Numbered from the stretch's first letter, positions 10,048 through 19,702 are shown. The stretch is 64,000 nt of DNA from Synechococcus lacustris (GCA_903943975.1 CAJAQB010000011.1:109239-173238); one strand, 5' to 3'. The notes: generated from the sequence alone by a model not told the origin. Program-made: numbers and translations.

Positions 10048-12145
10048 CGGGCCCCGCCTTTGGCTTTAGGGCAGCTTCCACCGCCTGGCGGGCGGCGGGG
10101 ATCGACTGGCGGGCACTGCCGATCCGCCACAGCTGGCCCCCCAGCAGGCCACTGAGGTCCCCCAGGCCCCGCAGCACCGGGTTGGGGCTGCGGCGTTGGC
10201 CTAGGTCGGCCACGGCCCGGGCCTGCCAGGGGCGCCAGGCGGCGTTGAGCACCACGGCGCGGTAGGCGCTGGGCCAGGGGCTGGCGGGGTTGAGGGTTTC
10301 GAGCCGGGCAAACCAGCGGTCGGCCTCCAGCGGTCGGTTCTGGAGTACTGCCAGCAGCCCCAGGCTCCAAAGGGCTTGGGGGTCGTTGGGGTTACTTGCC
10401 AGGCGGGTAAGTGCCTGTTGCCGCACTTGGCCCTGGTAGAGGAGGTGGCCATCGAGCTGGTGTTCCACCCCGATGGCATCAAACAGCGGGGCGAGCCCCG
10501 CCGGCCCCTGGGCCAGGCCGGCGGCCAGGGGCGGGAAGCGCTTGCTAAAGCTGGGCCCTGGCGGTGCTTGGGGGCGCCTCACCCAGAGCTCAAAACGGCC
10601 CCCCAGGGGCTTGGGCCAGCTCTGGCGCAACACAAACCGCCCGCTATGGCGAATGGCGCTGTTGAAGGCCTCCACCTGGGGGCCCACGGAGCCCTGGAAG
10701 CCGCTGCCGAGCAGCACCAGCTGGGCACCGGCCAGGGCGGCGGCGATGGGGGCCGGGTCGCCCCCCAGCTGGCGCCCCACCAGCTGGCCACCGCCGCGAC
10801 GGCCGTAGTAACTGACGTTGTGCTGGTTGAGGCCGCCGGTGCTGGGCACCACGATCAGGGTGCGGGGGCTGGCGCCATCGGCGCCCTGCAGGCTGGCCAC
10901 AATTGCCTCCAGCGGTTCAGCTGGATGGCCCTGGCGTTCGATCGCCGCCACCCTGCTGGCGCCCGTGAGGCCGGCGCTGGCCAGCAGGCCCGCCGCCAGC
11001 AGCGGCCAGGGCAGCAGCAACCAGCAGCGGGCCAAGGCCAGGGCCAGCAGCGGCAGCAGCGGCGCCAGGTAGCGACTGTCCTTGTTGGGGCTGAGCACCG
11101 TGAGCAGGCTGCCGGCGGCCAGGGCCCCCAGCAGCCAGCCCCAGTCGCGGCTGGGCCATTGCCAGCTGGGCCACTGCCATCGGGGGTAGGGCCAGCCGCG
11201 GCGGGCCAGCTGCCCTGCCCCGACGAGGCCGCCCAGCAGCGCTCCGATCAAGGGAATCGCCCCCACCAACTGCGGCAGCCGGCGGGGGTACCAGAGCCAG
11301 CCGGCCAGGCTGCTGGCGTTGGGGTCGCCCTCGCGGGCGGCCGATTCCAGCGTGGCCCGTTCAGTGCCCCCCAGGGTGGTGATCAGGTTGTGCTGCAGCC
11401 AGGGCAGCAGCAGGGTGAGCACCAGGGCCAGGGCGGCCAGCACCTGTAGCCGCCGGCCCTGGCCCTGGCCCTGGCGCAGGCCGCTGGCGGCGGCCCAAAG
11501 GGCTGGGGCCCCTAGCACCAGCAGGGCGCTCTGCTTGATCAACAGGGCGCTGGCCACCGCCAAGGCGGCGACTAGGGCCTGGGGCCAGTGGCCCCCCAGG
11601 GGCGCCGGTCGCTGCCAGCGGCCCAGCAGCCAAAGGGCCCAGGTGCAGGCGGCGCTGAGCGGGATCTCCAGCACGTAATCCACCCGCACCTCCGCCAGCA
11701 GGGGCATCAGCCCGCAGAGCAGGGCGGCCAGCAGCCCGAGGGCCGCGCCCCGCAGAATCCCCCCCAGCTGCCGTCCCCAAAGGGCCACCGCCAGCAACAA
11801 CAGCCCATGCCAAAGACTGAGGGCCCAGGCGGCCTGGTCTGGGCTATCGCCGGCCACGGCCATCACAGTGCCGTTTACCAGGGAGGCGAGCGGGGGGATC
11901 TTGGGCGATAGATCCAGCAGTGCTTGCCACCCCTGCCAGTGGCCCCCGGCCAGCAGGCCCAGGGCGCGCCCGTGATCTAAGGCACTGTTGAGGTAGTCGG
12001 CCTGGTCCCAGGCGGGTAGCCGTTGGTCGAGTTGCAGCCAGAGCCGATCGAGGGCCGTGCTTAGCAGCCAGAGCAAGCCCAGCAGCGGCCAAAAGAAACG
12101 CTGCAGCAGGGGCTTCTGGGAAGACTTCTGCAAAGGCTTCAGCAT
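10040..12145 (-). CDS. GT39-type membrane glycosyltransferase with C-terminal TPR-like region
   Basis: A 701-residue protein. The N-terminal 450 residues have about ten to twelve hydrophobic helices and the early periplasmic motif WDQADYLN, the acidic signature of ArnT/PMT family transferases, which use polyprenyl-phosphate sugars. A soluble region around residues 455-545 follows, and the last 140 residues contain helix pairs such as NDPQALWSLGLLAVL resembling tetratricopeptide repeats. ATG at 12145 is chosen; an in-frame TTG lies 18 bases upstream. It is the first gene of a two-gene unit with the downstream GT2 enzyme. Substrate is unknown; fusion of a GT39 core to a TPR-like tail is uncommon. 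Confidence 0.8.
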   Translation of the reverse strand: MLKPLQKSSQKPLLQRFFWPLLGLLWLLSTALDRLWLQLDQRLPAWDQADYLNSALDHGRALGLLAGGHWQGWQALLDLSPKIPPLASLVNGTVMAVAGDSPDQAAWALSLWHGLLLLAVALWGRQLGGILRGAALGLLAALLCGLMPLLAEVRVDYVLEIPLSAACTWALWLLGRWQRPAPLGGHWPQALVAALAVASALLIKQSALLVLGAPALWAAASGLRQGQGQGRRLQVLAALALVLTLLLPWLQHNLITTLGGTERATLESAAREGDPNASSLAGWLWYPRRLPQLVGAIPLIGALLGGLVGAGQLARRGWPYPRWQWPSWQWPSRDWGWLLGALAAGSLLTVLSPNKDSRYLAPLLPLLALALARCWLLLPWPLLAAGLLASAGLTGASRVAAIERQGHPAEPLEAIVASLQGADGASPRTLIVVPSTGGLNQHNVSYYGRRGGGQLVGRQLGGDPAPIAAALAGAQLVLLGSGFQGSVGPQVEAFNSAIRHSGRFVLRQSWPKPLGGRFELWVRRPQAPPGPSFSKRFPPLAAGLAQGPAGLAPLFDAIGVEHQLDGHLLYQGQVRQQALTRLASNPNDPQALWSLGLLAVLQNRPLEADRWFARLETLNPASPWPSAYRAVVLNAAWRPWQARAVADLGQRRSPNPVLRGLGDLSGLLGGQLWRIGSARQSIPAARQAVEAALKPKAGPDG

Positions 12146-12289
12146 CTGCAAAGGTTGAACCAAGGTTTCAGCACAGGCTGCCTGAGGAATCCTGACGGAT
12201 CAGCGTTCGGGTCTTGGCACCGCAAGCAGGCTGGTGCTGCTGGCTAACCTGCTGTTGTGGCCAAGATTGCTCCCTAGCTGGAATAACCC

Positions 12290-12637
12290 TTGGAGCTCCT
12301 GTCTTCTCTTGAGCGTCTGCGCCGGGCCCGGCATGGGGAGTGGCTGCTGCAGATTCGGGCGCAGCTCGAGGAAGCCCTCCTGCCTGGTTGTGGGGTGTAT
12401 TTGTTTGGTTCGCGGGCCCGGGGCGATTGGGACGGCTTTTCCGACACTGATTTGTTGGTGGTGGGCCCGAACCAAGGGCAGGCTGAACTGCAGGCCGAGC
12501 GGCTGCGGGAACAGACCATCGGTGACGACGTCTTGGCCATCAGCAGGGATCGCTGGGAGGGAATTGGTCCCCAGTCCTCTCCCTACTGGCGGGCGATAAG
12601 GGTGCAGGCCCAGCTTCTGGCGGGATTTTCAAAATGA
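12290..12637 (+). CDS. MNT-family nucleotidyltransferase (antitoxin-like partner of HEPN protein)
   Basis: A 115-residue minimal nucleotidyltransferase. YLFGSRARGDWDGFSDTDLL gives the GS-x(10)-D-x-D pattern that binds ATP and metal in this superfamily. The start appears to be TTG at 12290 because no ATG or GTG falls between it and the first helix; this is the weakest part of the call. The ATGA overlap with the HEPN gene shows translational coupling. In known pairs such as MntA/HepT the MNT protein silences its HEPN RNase partner by adenylylating it; that mechanism is inferred here. Confidence 0.82.
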   Translation: MELLSSLERLRRARHGEWLLQIRAQLEEALLPGCGVYLFGSRARGDWDGFSDTDLLVVGPNQGQAELQAERLREQTIGDDVLAISRDRWEGIGPQSSPYWRAIRVQAQLLAGFSK

Positions 12638-13029
12638 ATGCACGGCCCCAGGCCTGGCTGCAACAGGCCAAAGATGATTTCGGCGTGGCGCGCCTCACCC
12701 GCGACAACAGCTACTACCCCCAGGCTTGTTATTTCGCTTCCCAGGCGGCGGAAAAGGCGCTTAAGGGATTGATCCTTGAACTTGGGGCTGAGCCCCCCCA
12801 CACCCATGTGCTTGGGGAATTGCTAAAGCTGCTGGGCCAGCTGGGTTGTGAGTTGGAGGCGCTGGAGGCGCTTCCCCTGCGCAGCCTCAGTCGTTTGAGT
12901 GTCACCAGCCACTATCCGTTGGAGGCCACGCCGCCGGCGGAGTTGTTTGATCGGGCCGATGCTGATCAGGCCATCGGCACGGCAGAAGCTGTACTCAACT
13001 TGGTGGAGGCCCTAGATCAGCCCCTGTAA
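12634..13029 (+). CDS. HEPN-domain protein (putative RNase toxin of MNT/HEPN pair)
   Basis: A 131-residue all-helical HEPN protein. The block ACYFASQAAEKALKGLI (residues 31-47) is the hallmark of the family, with HTHVLGELL after it. Near the C terminus Arg87 and His93 (RLSVTSHY) are spaced as in the R-x(4-6)-H catalytic motif of HEPN ribonucleases. It starts inside the stop of the nucleotidyltransferase gene (ATGA) and its own 3' end overlaps convergent galE by 13 bases. A toxin-antitoxin role is probable but some MNT/HEPN pairs may have other functions, so I give no gene symbol. Confidence 0.85.
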   Translation: MNARPQAWLQQAKDDFGVARLTRDNSYYPQACYFASQAAEKALKGLILELGAEPPHTHVLGELLKLLGQLGCELEALEALPLRSLSRLSVTSHYPLEATPPAELFDRADADQAIGTAEAVLNLVEALDQPL

Positions 13030-14054
13030 CCCTGGGGATTGGCCGCTTGCCAGGCCCAGCCATCCCTACAGATGTCCGCCAGGCTGCGCTGGGTGCGCCA
13101 GCCCAACCGTTCCAGGGCCAAGGACGGATCGGCCACGGTGATGGCGGCATCCCCCGGACGGCGTCCCACCAGCCGGTAGGGCACGGCTTTAGCGCTGGCG
13201 AGCTCAAAGGCCTTCACCAGCTCCAGCACCGAGTGGCCCTGGCCGCTGCCCAGGTTGAGGGTTAGCAACTGAGGTTCTTCCGCCAGCAGCAGCTCGAGGG
13301 CGGCGCGGTGGCCCTCTGCCAGGTCCATCACATGGATGTAGTCGCGCACCCCGGTGCCATCGGGGGTGGGCCAGTCGGAGCCGAATACCTGCAGCTCGCT
13401 GCGGCGCCCCACCGCCACCTGAGTGAGAAAGGGAAAGAGGTTGTTGGGGAGGCCCTGGGGATCTTCGCCGAGGCGACCGCTGGGGTGGGCCCCCACCGGG
13501 TTGAAGTAGCGCAGGCGGGCGATGCGCCAACCGGGTTCGCTGGCGGCCAGGTCTGCCAGCAGTTGTTCGGCGGCGGCCTTGCTGTGGCCGTAGGGGTTGA
13601 TGGGCTGGATCGGCGCGGTTTCCGGGATCGGCACCTGGGCGGGGTAGCCGTAGAGGGTGGCGCTGCTGCTGAACACCAGGGTGCGGCAGCCGGCGGCGGC
13701 CATCGCCTCCAGCAGTAGCCGGGTGCCGCCCACATTCACATCCCAATACAAGAGCGGCTGGGCCACCGATTCCCCCACCGCCTTGAGCCCAGCGAAGTGG
13801 ATCACCGCATCAATGCCACCGCCGCTGGCATAGGGGCCGCTGCCGAATACCCGCCCCAGGCTGCCCGGATCGCGCAGGTCGCCGGCCACCAGCTCCAGGC
13901 GCCGGCCACTGAGTTCCTCCACCCGTTTCAGGGCCTCGGGGGAACTGTTGCGGAAGTCGTCGAACACCACCAGCTGGTGGCCGGCCTCCAGCAGCAGCAC
14001 ACAGGTGTGGCTGCCGATGAAACCAGCACCGCCGGTGATAAGCAGTTTGGCCAC
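13017..14054 (-). CDS. galE: UDP-glucose 4-epimerase
   Basis: Interconverts UDP-glucose and UDP-galactose using tightly bound NAD. The 345-residue protein begins with the Rossmann motif ITGGAGFIGSHTCVLLLEAG, has the DDFRNSSPEAL block characteristic of GalE, SSSATLYG (catalytic Ser/Thr), and NPYGHSKAAAEQ with the Tyr-x3-Lys catalytic pair; GTGVRDYIHVMDLAEGH and LNLGSGQGHSVLEL follow. Length is normal (about 340). The gene is convergent with the HEPN gene and divergent from hisS, with 72 bases between starts. It supplies UDP-Gal to the neighbouring glycosyltransferases. Confidence 0.95.
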   Translation of the reverse strand: MAKLLITGGAGFIGSHTCVLLLEAGHQLVVFDDFRNSSPEALKRVEELSGRRLELVAGDLRDPGSLGRVFGSGPYASGGGIDAVIHFAGLKAVGESVAQPLLYWDVNVGGTRLLLEAMAAAGCRTLVFSSSATLYGYPAQVPIPETAPIQPINPYGHSKAAAEQLLADLAASEPGWRIARLRYFNPVGAHPSGRLGEDPQGLPNNLFPFLTQVAVGRRSELQVFGSDWPTPDGTGVRDYIHVMDLAEGHRAALELLLAEEPQLLTLNLGSGQGHSVLELVKAFELASAKAVPYRLVGRRPGDAAITVADPSLALERLGWRTQRSLADICRDGWAWQAANPQGYRG

Positions 14055-14126
14055 GGCATGTCTTACAGCTTGGGCTCCATTCTGGCGGGCTGGGGAGGAT
14101 GATCCCCGCTGGAAAGGGGCGCCCTG

Positions 14127-15392
14127 GTGGAACAGCAGCTGCAGAGCCTGCGCGGCATGGTGGACCTATTGCCGCTGGCCACTGTTCAGTGGCAGCACCT
14201 GGAGTCCAGGGCCAGGGAACATTTTCGGCGGGCCTGGGTAGGGGAAATCCGCACGCCTTTGTTGGAACCCACCGAGCTGTTTGCCCGGGGCATCGGCGAA
14301 GCCACCGATGTGGTGGGTAAGGAGATGTATAGCTTCAACGACCGCGGCGACCGCAGTTGCACCCTGCGGCCGGAGGGCACCGCCGGGGTGGTGCGGGCGG
14401 TGATTCAACAGGGGCTGCTCAGCCAGGGTCCCCAGAAGCTTTGGTACAGCGGGCCGATGTTCCGCTATGAACGGCCCCAGGCCGGTCGCCAGCGGCAGTT
14501 CCATCAGATCGGCTTGGAGTATCTCGGTTTTGCCGATCCCCGCAGTGATGCCGAGGCAATCGCCCTGGCCTGGGATCTGCTGGAGGACCTGGGTTTGCGG
14601 GGCCTCAGTTTGCAACTCAATTCCCTCGGCAATGGGGAGGATCGCCTTCGCTATCGCACGGCCCTGGTGGCCTGGTTGGAGCAGCGGGTTGATCAGTTGG
14701 ATCCTGATTCCCAGCAACGCTTGCTCAGTAATCCCCTGCGGATCCTCGATAGCAAAAATCCAGCCACCCAGGCGCTCTTAGTGGATGCCCCCAGCCTCGG
14801 GGCCTCCTTGTCGACCGAGAGCCGCCAACGCTTTGAGGCGGTGCAGGCCGCCCTTGGGCAGCTCGCCATTCCCTATGAGCTAAACCCCAGGTTGGTGCGG
14901 GGTCTCGATTACTACAGCCACACTGCTTTTGAAATCACCTCGGCGGAACTGGGGGCCCAGGCCACCGTTTGTGGGGGCGGTCGTTATGACGGCCTCGTGC
15001 AGCAGCTGGGGGGGCCTGACACGCCGGCGATTGGTTGGGCGATTGGCATGGAACGCCTGGCCCTATTGATGGCTTCTGGCTCCGAGTTGAAGGGAGCGGC
15101 CCCCGATGTGTACTTGGTTAGCAAGGGGGAGCTAGCTGAACCCTTTGCCCTGGCCGTGGCCCGCCAACTGCGGGGGGCGGGGCTGGCGGTGGAGCTGGAC
15201 CTCAGCCGGGCGGCCTTCGCTAAACAACTGAAGCGGGCCAATCGTTCCTCGGCCCCCTGGGCGGTGCTGATCGGCGATGGCGAGGCCCAGAGCCAGCAGG
15301 TGCTGCTCAAGGATCTGCGGGAAGGGGAGGAGGAACGGCTCGACCGCGAGTCGTTGCTGCGTCGCTTGCAGGGGTCAGCGTTGGGTGGCTAG
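14127..15392 (+). CDS. hisS: Histidyl-tRNA synthetase
   Basis: Charges tRNA-His. The 421-residue class II synthetase has motif 1 around [18 protein letters not shown], motif 2 [19 protein letters not shown], the histidine-specific blocks [15 protein letters not shown] and CGGGRYDGL, and motif 3 [15 protein letters not shown], with an anticodon-binding domain after about residue 330. The start is GTG at 14127; an in-frame TGA at 14100 bounds the frame and the family N terminus ([13 protein letters not shown]) agrees. The 3' end overlaps the GDP-fucose synthase gene on the other strand by 18 bases. Confidence 0.97.
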   Translation: MEQQLQSLRGMVDLLPLATVQWQHLESRAREHFRRAWVGEIRTPLLEPTELFARGIGEATDVVGKEMYSFNDRGDRSCTLRPEGTAGVVRAVIQQGLLSQGPQKLWYSGPMFRYERPQAGRQRQFHQIGLEYLGFADPRSDAEAIALAWDLLEDLGLRGLSLQLNSLGNGEDRLRYRTALVAWLEQRVDQLDPDSQQRLLSNPLRILDSKNPATQALLVDAPSLGASLSTESRQRFEAVQAALGQLAIPYELNPRLVRGLDYYSHTAFEITSAELGAQATVCGGGRYDGLVQQLGGPDTPAIGWAIGMERLALLMASGSELKGAAPDVYLVSKGELAEPFALAVARQLRGAGLAVELDLSRAAFAKQLKRANRSSAPWAVLIGDGEAQSQQVLLKDLREGEEERLDRESLLRRLQGSALGG

Positions 15393-16397
15393 GGCCCCTG
15401 GGAGCGTTGCTTTTATCGCGCTTAACCCCTCGGCCAGGGGAATGCTTGCTTGCCAGCCCAGGGCCCGCAGTTTGGCCACATCCAGCAGTTTGCGGGGGGT
15501 GCCATCGGGCTTGCTGCTGTCCCAGCGGATTTCCCCCTGGTAGTTCAGGGTGGTGGCCACCAGCTGGGCCAGCTCCTGGATCGTTAGGTCGCTGCCGCTG
15601 CCCACGTTGAGAAATTGCAGCGCTTGCCCTTGGTCGTCTTTGGGGGCATTGGCGGCGCTGGGATCCCAGTGCTCCAAACAAAACACTGCCGCAGCCGCCA
15701 GGTCGTCCCCATGCAGGAACTCCCGCCGTGGGGTGCCTGTGCCCCAGCAGGTCACGCTGGGGGTCCCAGCCTGTTGGGCGGCGTAAAAACGTCGGATCAG
15801 GGCGGCAATTACATGGCTATGGCTGGGGTGGTAGTTGTCACCCGGTCCATAGAGGTTGGTGGGCATCAGGCTGATTGCATCAAAGCCGTGCTGTTGGCGC
15901 AGGGCACGGCAGAGCTGGATGCCGGCGATCTTGGCGATCGCATACCACTCATTCGTGGGTTCAAGCGCACCGCTGAGCAGGGCCTCCTCCCGGATCGGTT
16001 GCTCGGCAAATTTCGGATAGATGCAGCTGCTGCCTAGAAACAGCAACCGACGGCTGCCGTGGCGCCAGGCGTTTTCGATTACATGGTTCTGGATCTTGAG
16101 ATTGTCGAGCAGGAAATCGGCTGGGTAGCTGGCATTGGCCTGGATACCGCCCACCTTGGCGGCCGCCAGCACTACCACATCGGGCTTGTGCTCGGCAAAC
16201 CACTGCTCCACGGCCCCCGGATCCAGCAGGTTGAGCTCCTGGCGGCTGGCGCAGAGCAGGGCCCCACCGGCGGCGGCTGCGCCGTAACCGGCTGCGCTGA
16301 GCGCCCGACAGATGGCTGAGCCCGCCATGCCCCGGTGACCGGCCACATAGATGCGATCGCTGGGGTGGATCAGGGGGGCAGAGCTAGGGGAGCTCAT
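15375..16397 (-). CDS. fcl: GDP-L-fucose synthase
   Basis: Epimerises and reduces GDP-4-keto-6-deoxymannose to GDP-L-fucose with NADPH. The 340-residue protein opens with [18 protein letters not shown] (the Gly-x-x-Gly-x-x-Gly of the family), has [31 protein letters not shown] with the Tyr-x3-Lys pair, and [17 protein letters not shown] at 16397 is chosen over the open frame upstream because it overlaps the stop of the MNT gene (ATGA) and the upstream extension is unlike the family. It is the last gene of the unit gmd, HepT-like, MntA-like, fcl. Confidence 0.95.
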   Translation of the reverse strand: MSSPSSAPLIHPSDRIYVAGHRGMAGSAICRALSAAGYGAAAAGGALLCASRQELNLLDPGAVEQWFAEHKPDVVVLAAAKVGGIQANASYPADFLLDNLKIQNHVIENAWRHGSRRLLFLGSSCIYPKFAEQPIREEALLSGALEPTNEWYAIAKIAGIQLCRALRQQHGFDAISLMPTNLYGPGDNYHPSHSHVIAALIRRFYAAQQAGTPSVTCWGTGTPRREFLHGDDLAAAAVFCLEHWDPSAANAPKDDQGQALQFLNVGSGSDLTIQELAQLVATTLNYQGEIRWDSSKPDGTPRKLLDVAKLRALGWQASIPLAEGLSAIKATLPGALATQR

Positions 16398-16732
16398 CGT
16401 TTTCTCCAGATACAGCGACCCACCCGCTCGATGTGGGCCAGCAGATCCGCCGGCAGCTGCTGGCGCAGGCTGAGATCCACCTGCCAGGGCAGCAGCAAGT
16501 CGTCGATGGCGGCCATCAACCGCAGTTGGTCGCTGTGCTGCAGTTTGGCTCCCTCCAGGCAAAGATCGATATCGGAGCCGGGGCCCTGGCGCCCCATCGC
16601 CCGGGAGCCGTAGAGCCAAACCGCCTCCAGCCGCGGTTGGCTGCTGAATAGATCCAGCAGCCTTGCTTGGGCGGCGACGGGCAAACCGGGAATCTCCGAG
16701 GGAATTTCTGTGGGGGGCGCTGCAGGGTTCAT
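16394..16732 (-). CDS. MntA-like nucleotidyltransferase (putative antitoxin)
   Basis: A 112-residue MNT protein. VWLYGSRAMGRQGPGSDIDL gives the GS-x(9)-D-x-D motif. It starts 2 bases after the stop of the HepT-like gene and its stop overlaps the fcl start, so it is embedded in the GDP-fucose operon with translational coupling on the downstream side. In Shewanella the MntA enzyme transfers AMP to a tyrosine in the HepT RNase motif; the partner here keeps that tyrosine, so the same chemistry is plausible. It is not close in sequence to the MNT protein at 12290, so the two modules look independent. Confidence 0.85.
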   Translation of the reverse strand: MNPAAPPTEIPSEIPGLPVAAQARLLDLFSSQPRLEAVWLYGSRAMGRQGPGSDIDLCLEGAKLQHSDQLRLMAAIDDLLLPWQVDLSLRQQLPADLLAHIERVGRCIWRKR

Positions 16733-16734
16733 GG

Positions 16735-17148
16735 CTACTGCTCCAGGATCAGGCGTTGTTCCAGCCGCTGCCTCAGGGCCTGGAAGCAGGGCAGATAACT
16801 ACTGCCAATGTGGGCCGCGATCAGCTCTGCGGTGGCACGGTTGTAGGTGTGGCTGGTGAGATTGCGATCTTGAATCATGAGCATCCAGGCCTCCCCATCG
16901 CTGATTAGCCCCAGCCGAAACGCCTCCCGCAAGGTATCGCGGGAACCCAGCAGCTCGGCATTCCCCTGGCTGCGCAACAGGTCCCGCAGGCTGTTCCAGC
17001 CCAGTTCAAACGTGTATTCAAAGGCTTTGATCAAGCCCTGTTGTTCCCGTTGATTAAGCGCCGGTGGCTCAAAGAAGCCCTCCAGCTGCTCCAGGGCCCG
17101 GCGGTAGTTGGCAAAACGCTGTTGCCAGCGCACGTCCTCATGGGGCAT
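16735..17148 (-). CDS. HI0074/HepT-family HEPN protein (putative toxin)
   Basis: A 137-residue helical protein of the nucleotidyltransferase substrate-binding (HI0074) type. The blocks LIKAFEYTFELGWNSLRDLL and DTLREAFRLGLI are typical. DRNLTSHTYN near residues 94-103 contains Arg95, His100 and Tyr102, exactly R-x4-H-x-Y, the RNase and AMP-acceptor motif of HepT toxins. The ATG at 17148 follows the gmd stop by only 3 bases, with an AGGAG in the end of gmd as ribosome binding site. So the toxin-like gene is translated from the gmd-fcl mRNA. Toxicity itself is inferred. Confidence 0.86.
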   Translation of the reverse strand: MPHEDVRWQQRFANYRRALEQLEGFFEPPALNQREQQGLIKAFEYTFELGWNSLRDLLRSQGNAELLGSRDTLREAFRLGLISDGEAWMLMIQDRNLTSHTYNRATAELIAAHIGSSYLPCFQALRQRLEQRLILEQ

Positions 17149-17151
17149 CGA

Positions 17152-18261
17152 TCACTCCTGGGCTGCCCCCACCACGGAGAAGCCCTTGCGCTTCAGGTAG
17201 GCCTCCTTTTTTGCCTCTTCCCGATCGTTGTCGATCATTTCGGCCACCAGTTCCTCCAGGGTGGTGGTGGGGGTCCAGCCCAACTTCGCGTGGGCTTTGC
17301 TGGGGTCCCCCAACAGGGTTTCCACTTCGGCGGGCCGGAAATAACGCGGATCGATCCGCACCACCACGGCGCCGCTGTCGGCCCTGGTGCCGATTTCCTC
17401 GAGCCCTGCGCCACTCCAGTGGATGGCGGGGCCGTTGCCTTGGCCCCAGCCCAGTTGCTGGGCACTTAATTCAATGAAACGCCGCACGCTTTCCTGGCGG
17501 CCGGTGGCGATCACGTAATCCTCGGGTTGCTCCTGTTGCAACATCCGCCATTGCATTTCCACATAGTCGCGGGCGTGGCCCCAGTCCCGCAGGGAATCGA
17601 GGTTGCCCATAAACAGGCATTGATCGAGGCCGGCGTCGATGCGGGCCAGCCCCCGGGTGATCTTGCGGGTCACGAAAGTTTCGCCCCGGCGGGGACTTTC
17701 GTGGTTGAACAGCAGACCGTTGCAGCAATACATCCCGTAGCTTTCGCGGTAGTTCACCGTGATCCAGTAGCCATAGAGCTTGGCCACGCCGTAGGGACTG
17801 CGGGGATGGAAGGGGGTGGTTTCCTTTTGGGGGATTTCTTGCACCAGGCCATAGAGCTCTGAGGTGCTGGCCTGATAGATCCGGGTCTTCTGGGTTAGTC
17901 CCAGTAGTCGCACCGCTTCCAGGATCCGCAGGGTGCCGAGGGCGTCGCAGTTGGCCGTGTATTCCGGCTCCTCAAAGCTCACCGCCACATGGCTCTGGGC
18001 GCCAAGGTTGTAGATCTCATCGGGCTGTACCTGCTGGATGATCCGGGTCAGGTTGCTGCTGTCGGTGAGATCGCCGTAGTGCAGTTTCAGGCGGGGATCC
18101 GGCTCATGGGGGTCTTGGTAAAGGTGATCGATGCGGCTGGTGTTGAAACTGCTGGCCCGGCGTTTGATGCCATGCACCGCATAGCCCTTCTCCAGCAGTA
18201 ATTCCGCCAGGTAGCTGCCGTCCTGGCCTGTGATCCCGGTAATTAACGCTGTTCTCGCCAT
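17152..18261 (-). CDS. gmd: GDP-mannose 4,6-dehydratase
   Basis: First committed step of GDP-L-fucose synthesis, converting GDP-mannose to GDP-4-keto-6-deoxymannose. The 369-residue protein has [53 protein letters not shown], and the catalytic [10 protein letters not shown], followed by [19 protein letters not shown] at 18261 matches the family start (MARTALITG); an open frame upstream is dismissed. The gene diverges from ugd, with 61 bases between starts, and is followed after 3 bases by the HepT-like gene. Confidence 0.97.
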   Translation of the reverse strand: MARTALITGITGQDGSYLAELLLEKGYAVHGIKRRASSFNTSRIDHLYQDPHEPDPRLKLHYGDLTDSSNLTRIIQQVQPDEIYNLGAQSHVAVSFEEPEYTANCDALGTLRILEAVRLLGLTQKTRIYQASTSELYGLVQEIPQKETTPFHPRSPYGVAKLYGYWITVNYRESYGMYCCNGLLFNHESPRRGETFVTRKITRGLARIDAGLDQCLFMGNLDSLRDWGHARDYVEMQWRMLQQEQPEDYVIATGRQESVRRFIELSAQQLGWGQGNGPAIHWSGAGLEEIGTRADSGAVVVRIDPRYFRPAEVETLLGDPSKAHAKLGWTPTTTLEELVAEMIDNDREEAKKEAYLKRKGFSVVGAAQE

Positions 18262-18322
18262 GGCCGCCCCTGCCTGGCCCTGAAGTGTATGGGCGACAAT
18301 GCCGCCCATCTGCAGCCCATTC

Positions 18323-19702
18323 ATGTCTTTGCCCCCAGTGCATACCATCTGCTGCATTGGGGCGGGCTACGTGGGCGGGCCAACGATGGCGGTGATCGCC
18401 GACCGTTGCCCTCAGATCCAGGTAACGGTGGTGGATCTGAATGCAGCGCGCATTGCCGCCTGGAACGATCCGGATCTTTCTGTGTTGCCGGTCTATGAAC
18501 CCGGGCTGGATGCGGTGGTGGGCAGGGCCCGGGGGCGCAACCTCTTTTTCAGCACCGATGTGGCTGGGGCCATTGCCAGCGCCGACATGGTGTTTATCTC
18601 CGTGAACACCCCCACCAAAACCCGGGGGGTGGGGGCTGGCCAGGCCTCAGACCTGCGCTGGATCGAGGTCTGCACCCGCCAGGTGGCGGAAGCGGCCCAG
18701 GGGCACACGATCGTGGTGGAAAAGAGCACCCTGCCGGTGCGCACCGCCGAAACGGTGCAGGCGATCCTGGCGGTGGCCCCGGCCGGCAAAACTTTTTCCG
18801 TGCTTTCCAATCCTGAGTTTCTGGCTGAGGGCACTGCTATCTCTGATCTGGAGAGCCCGGATCGGGTTTTGATTGGTGGGAACGATCTTGAAAGTGTTGA
18901 TGCCCTGGCGGCGATTTATGGCCATTGGGTGCCGGCGGATCGCATCCTGCGCACCAATCTTTGGAGCAGTGAACTTTCCAAGCTCACGGCCAATGCCTTT
19001 CTGGCCCAACGGATTTCCTCGATCAATTCGATTGCCGCTGTCTGTGAGGCCACCGGCGCTGATGTGCGGGAGGTGGGTAAGGCGATCGGCACAGATTCCC
19101 GGATTGGCTCCAGATTTCTGAAGAGTGGCCCTGGCTTTGGCGGCAGCTGCTTCCAGAAAGACATCCTTAATCTTGTTTATCTCTGTGGTCACTACGGCCT
19201 CAAGGAGGTGGCCAACTATTGGCAGCAGGTGGTGGAATTAAACAGCTGGCAGCAGCAGCGCATTGCCCGTTTGGTGGTGCAGAAACTATTCAATACGGTC
19301 TCCGGAAAGCGGATTGCCCTTTTGGGTTTTGCCTTTAAGGCAGACACCAATGACACCCGTGAATCCCCAGCAATTCGCATTGCTAAGGAGCTGTTGGAGG
19401 AGGGGGCCCAGCTGGCGATCCATGACCCCAAGGTGGGTTCAGACCAGATCAGCCAAGACCTGGGCCAGCCCCCGGGCAGTGGCGAAGGCCAGTGGTTGGT
19501 GGCCCTAGATCCCCTCGAGGCCTGCCGCGGGGCCGATGCCGTGTTGATCCTCACCGAATGGGCCAGTTTCCGGGATCTGGATTGGGCGGTCCTGGCGGCG
19601 GTAATGCGGCGGCCAGCTTGGTTATTTGATGCCCGTGCCATTGCCGATGCCGCCGCCGCCAGGGCGGCGGGCCTGCAGGTGTGGCGGGTGGGGGAGGGCT
19701 GA
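18323..19702 (+). CDS. ugd: UDP-glucose 6-dehydrogenase, eukaryotic-like type
   Basis: Oxidises UDP-glucose to UDP-glucuronate with two NAD. The 459-residue protein starts [18 protein letters not shown] and has [45 protein letters not shown] and the catalytic [11 protein letters not shown] with the active cysteine. The G-G-P-T-M-A-V-I-A string, the inserted [10 protein letters not shown] and the overall length follow animal and plant enzymes rather than the common shorter bacterial type. ATG at 18323 is preferred to one at 18299. Downstream are uxs and a UDP-GlcA epimerase that use the product. Confidence 0.95.
   Translation: MSLPPVHTICCIGAGYVGGPTMAVIADRCPQIQVTVVDLNAARIAAWNDPDLSVLPVYEPGLDAVVGRARGRNLFFSTDVAGAIASADMVFISVNTPTKTRGVGAGQASDLRWIEVCTRQVAEAAQGHTIVVEKSTLPVRTAETVQAILAVAPAGKTFSVLSNPEFLAEGTAISDLESPDRVLIGGNDLESVDALAAIYGHWVPADRILRTNLWSSELSKLTANAFLAQRISSINSIAAVCEATGADVREVGKAIGTDSRIGSRFLKSGPGFGGSCFQKDILNLVYLCGHYGLKEVANYWQQVVELNSWQQQRIARLVVQKLFNTVSGKRIALLGFAFKADTNDTRESPAIRIAKELLEEGAQLAIHDPKVGSDQISQDLGQPPGSGEGQWLVALDPLEACRGADAVLILTEWASFRDLDWAVLAAVMRRPAWLFDARAIADAAAARAAGLQVWRVGEG

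Noticed and set aside
12163..12289. Small RNA or CRISPR-like repeat near the MNT/HEPN pair
   Set aside because: No direct repeats with regular spacers and no stable hairpin with a T-run were seen.
16398..16619. Longer GDP-fucose synthase start
   Set aside because: The extra 74 residues are antisense-like low-complexity sequence overlapping the MNT gene; the ATG at 16397 overlaps the MNT stop.
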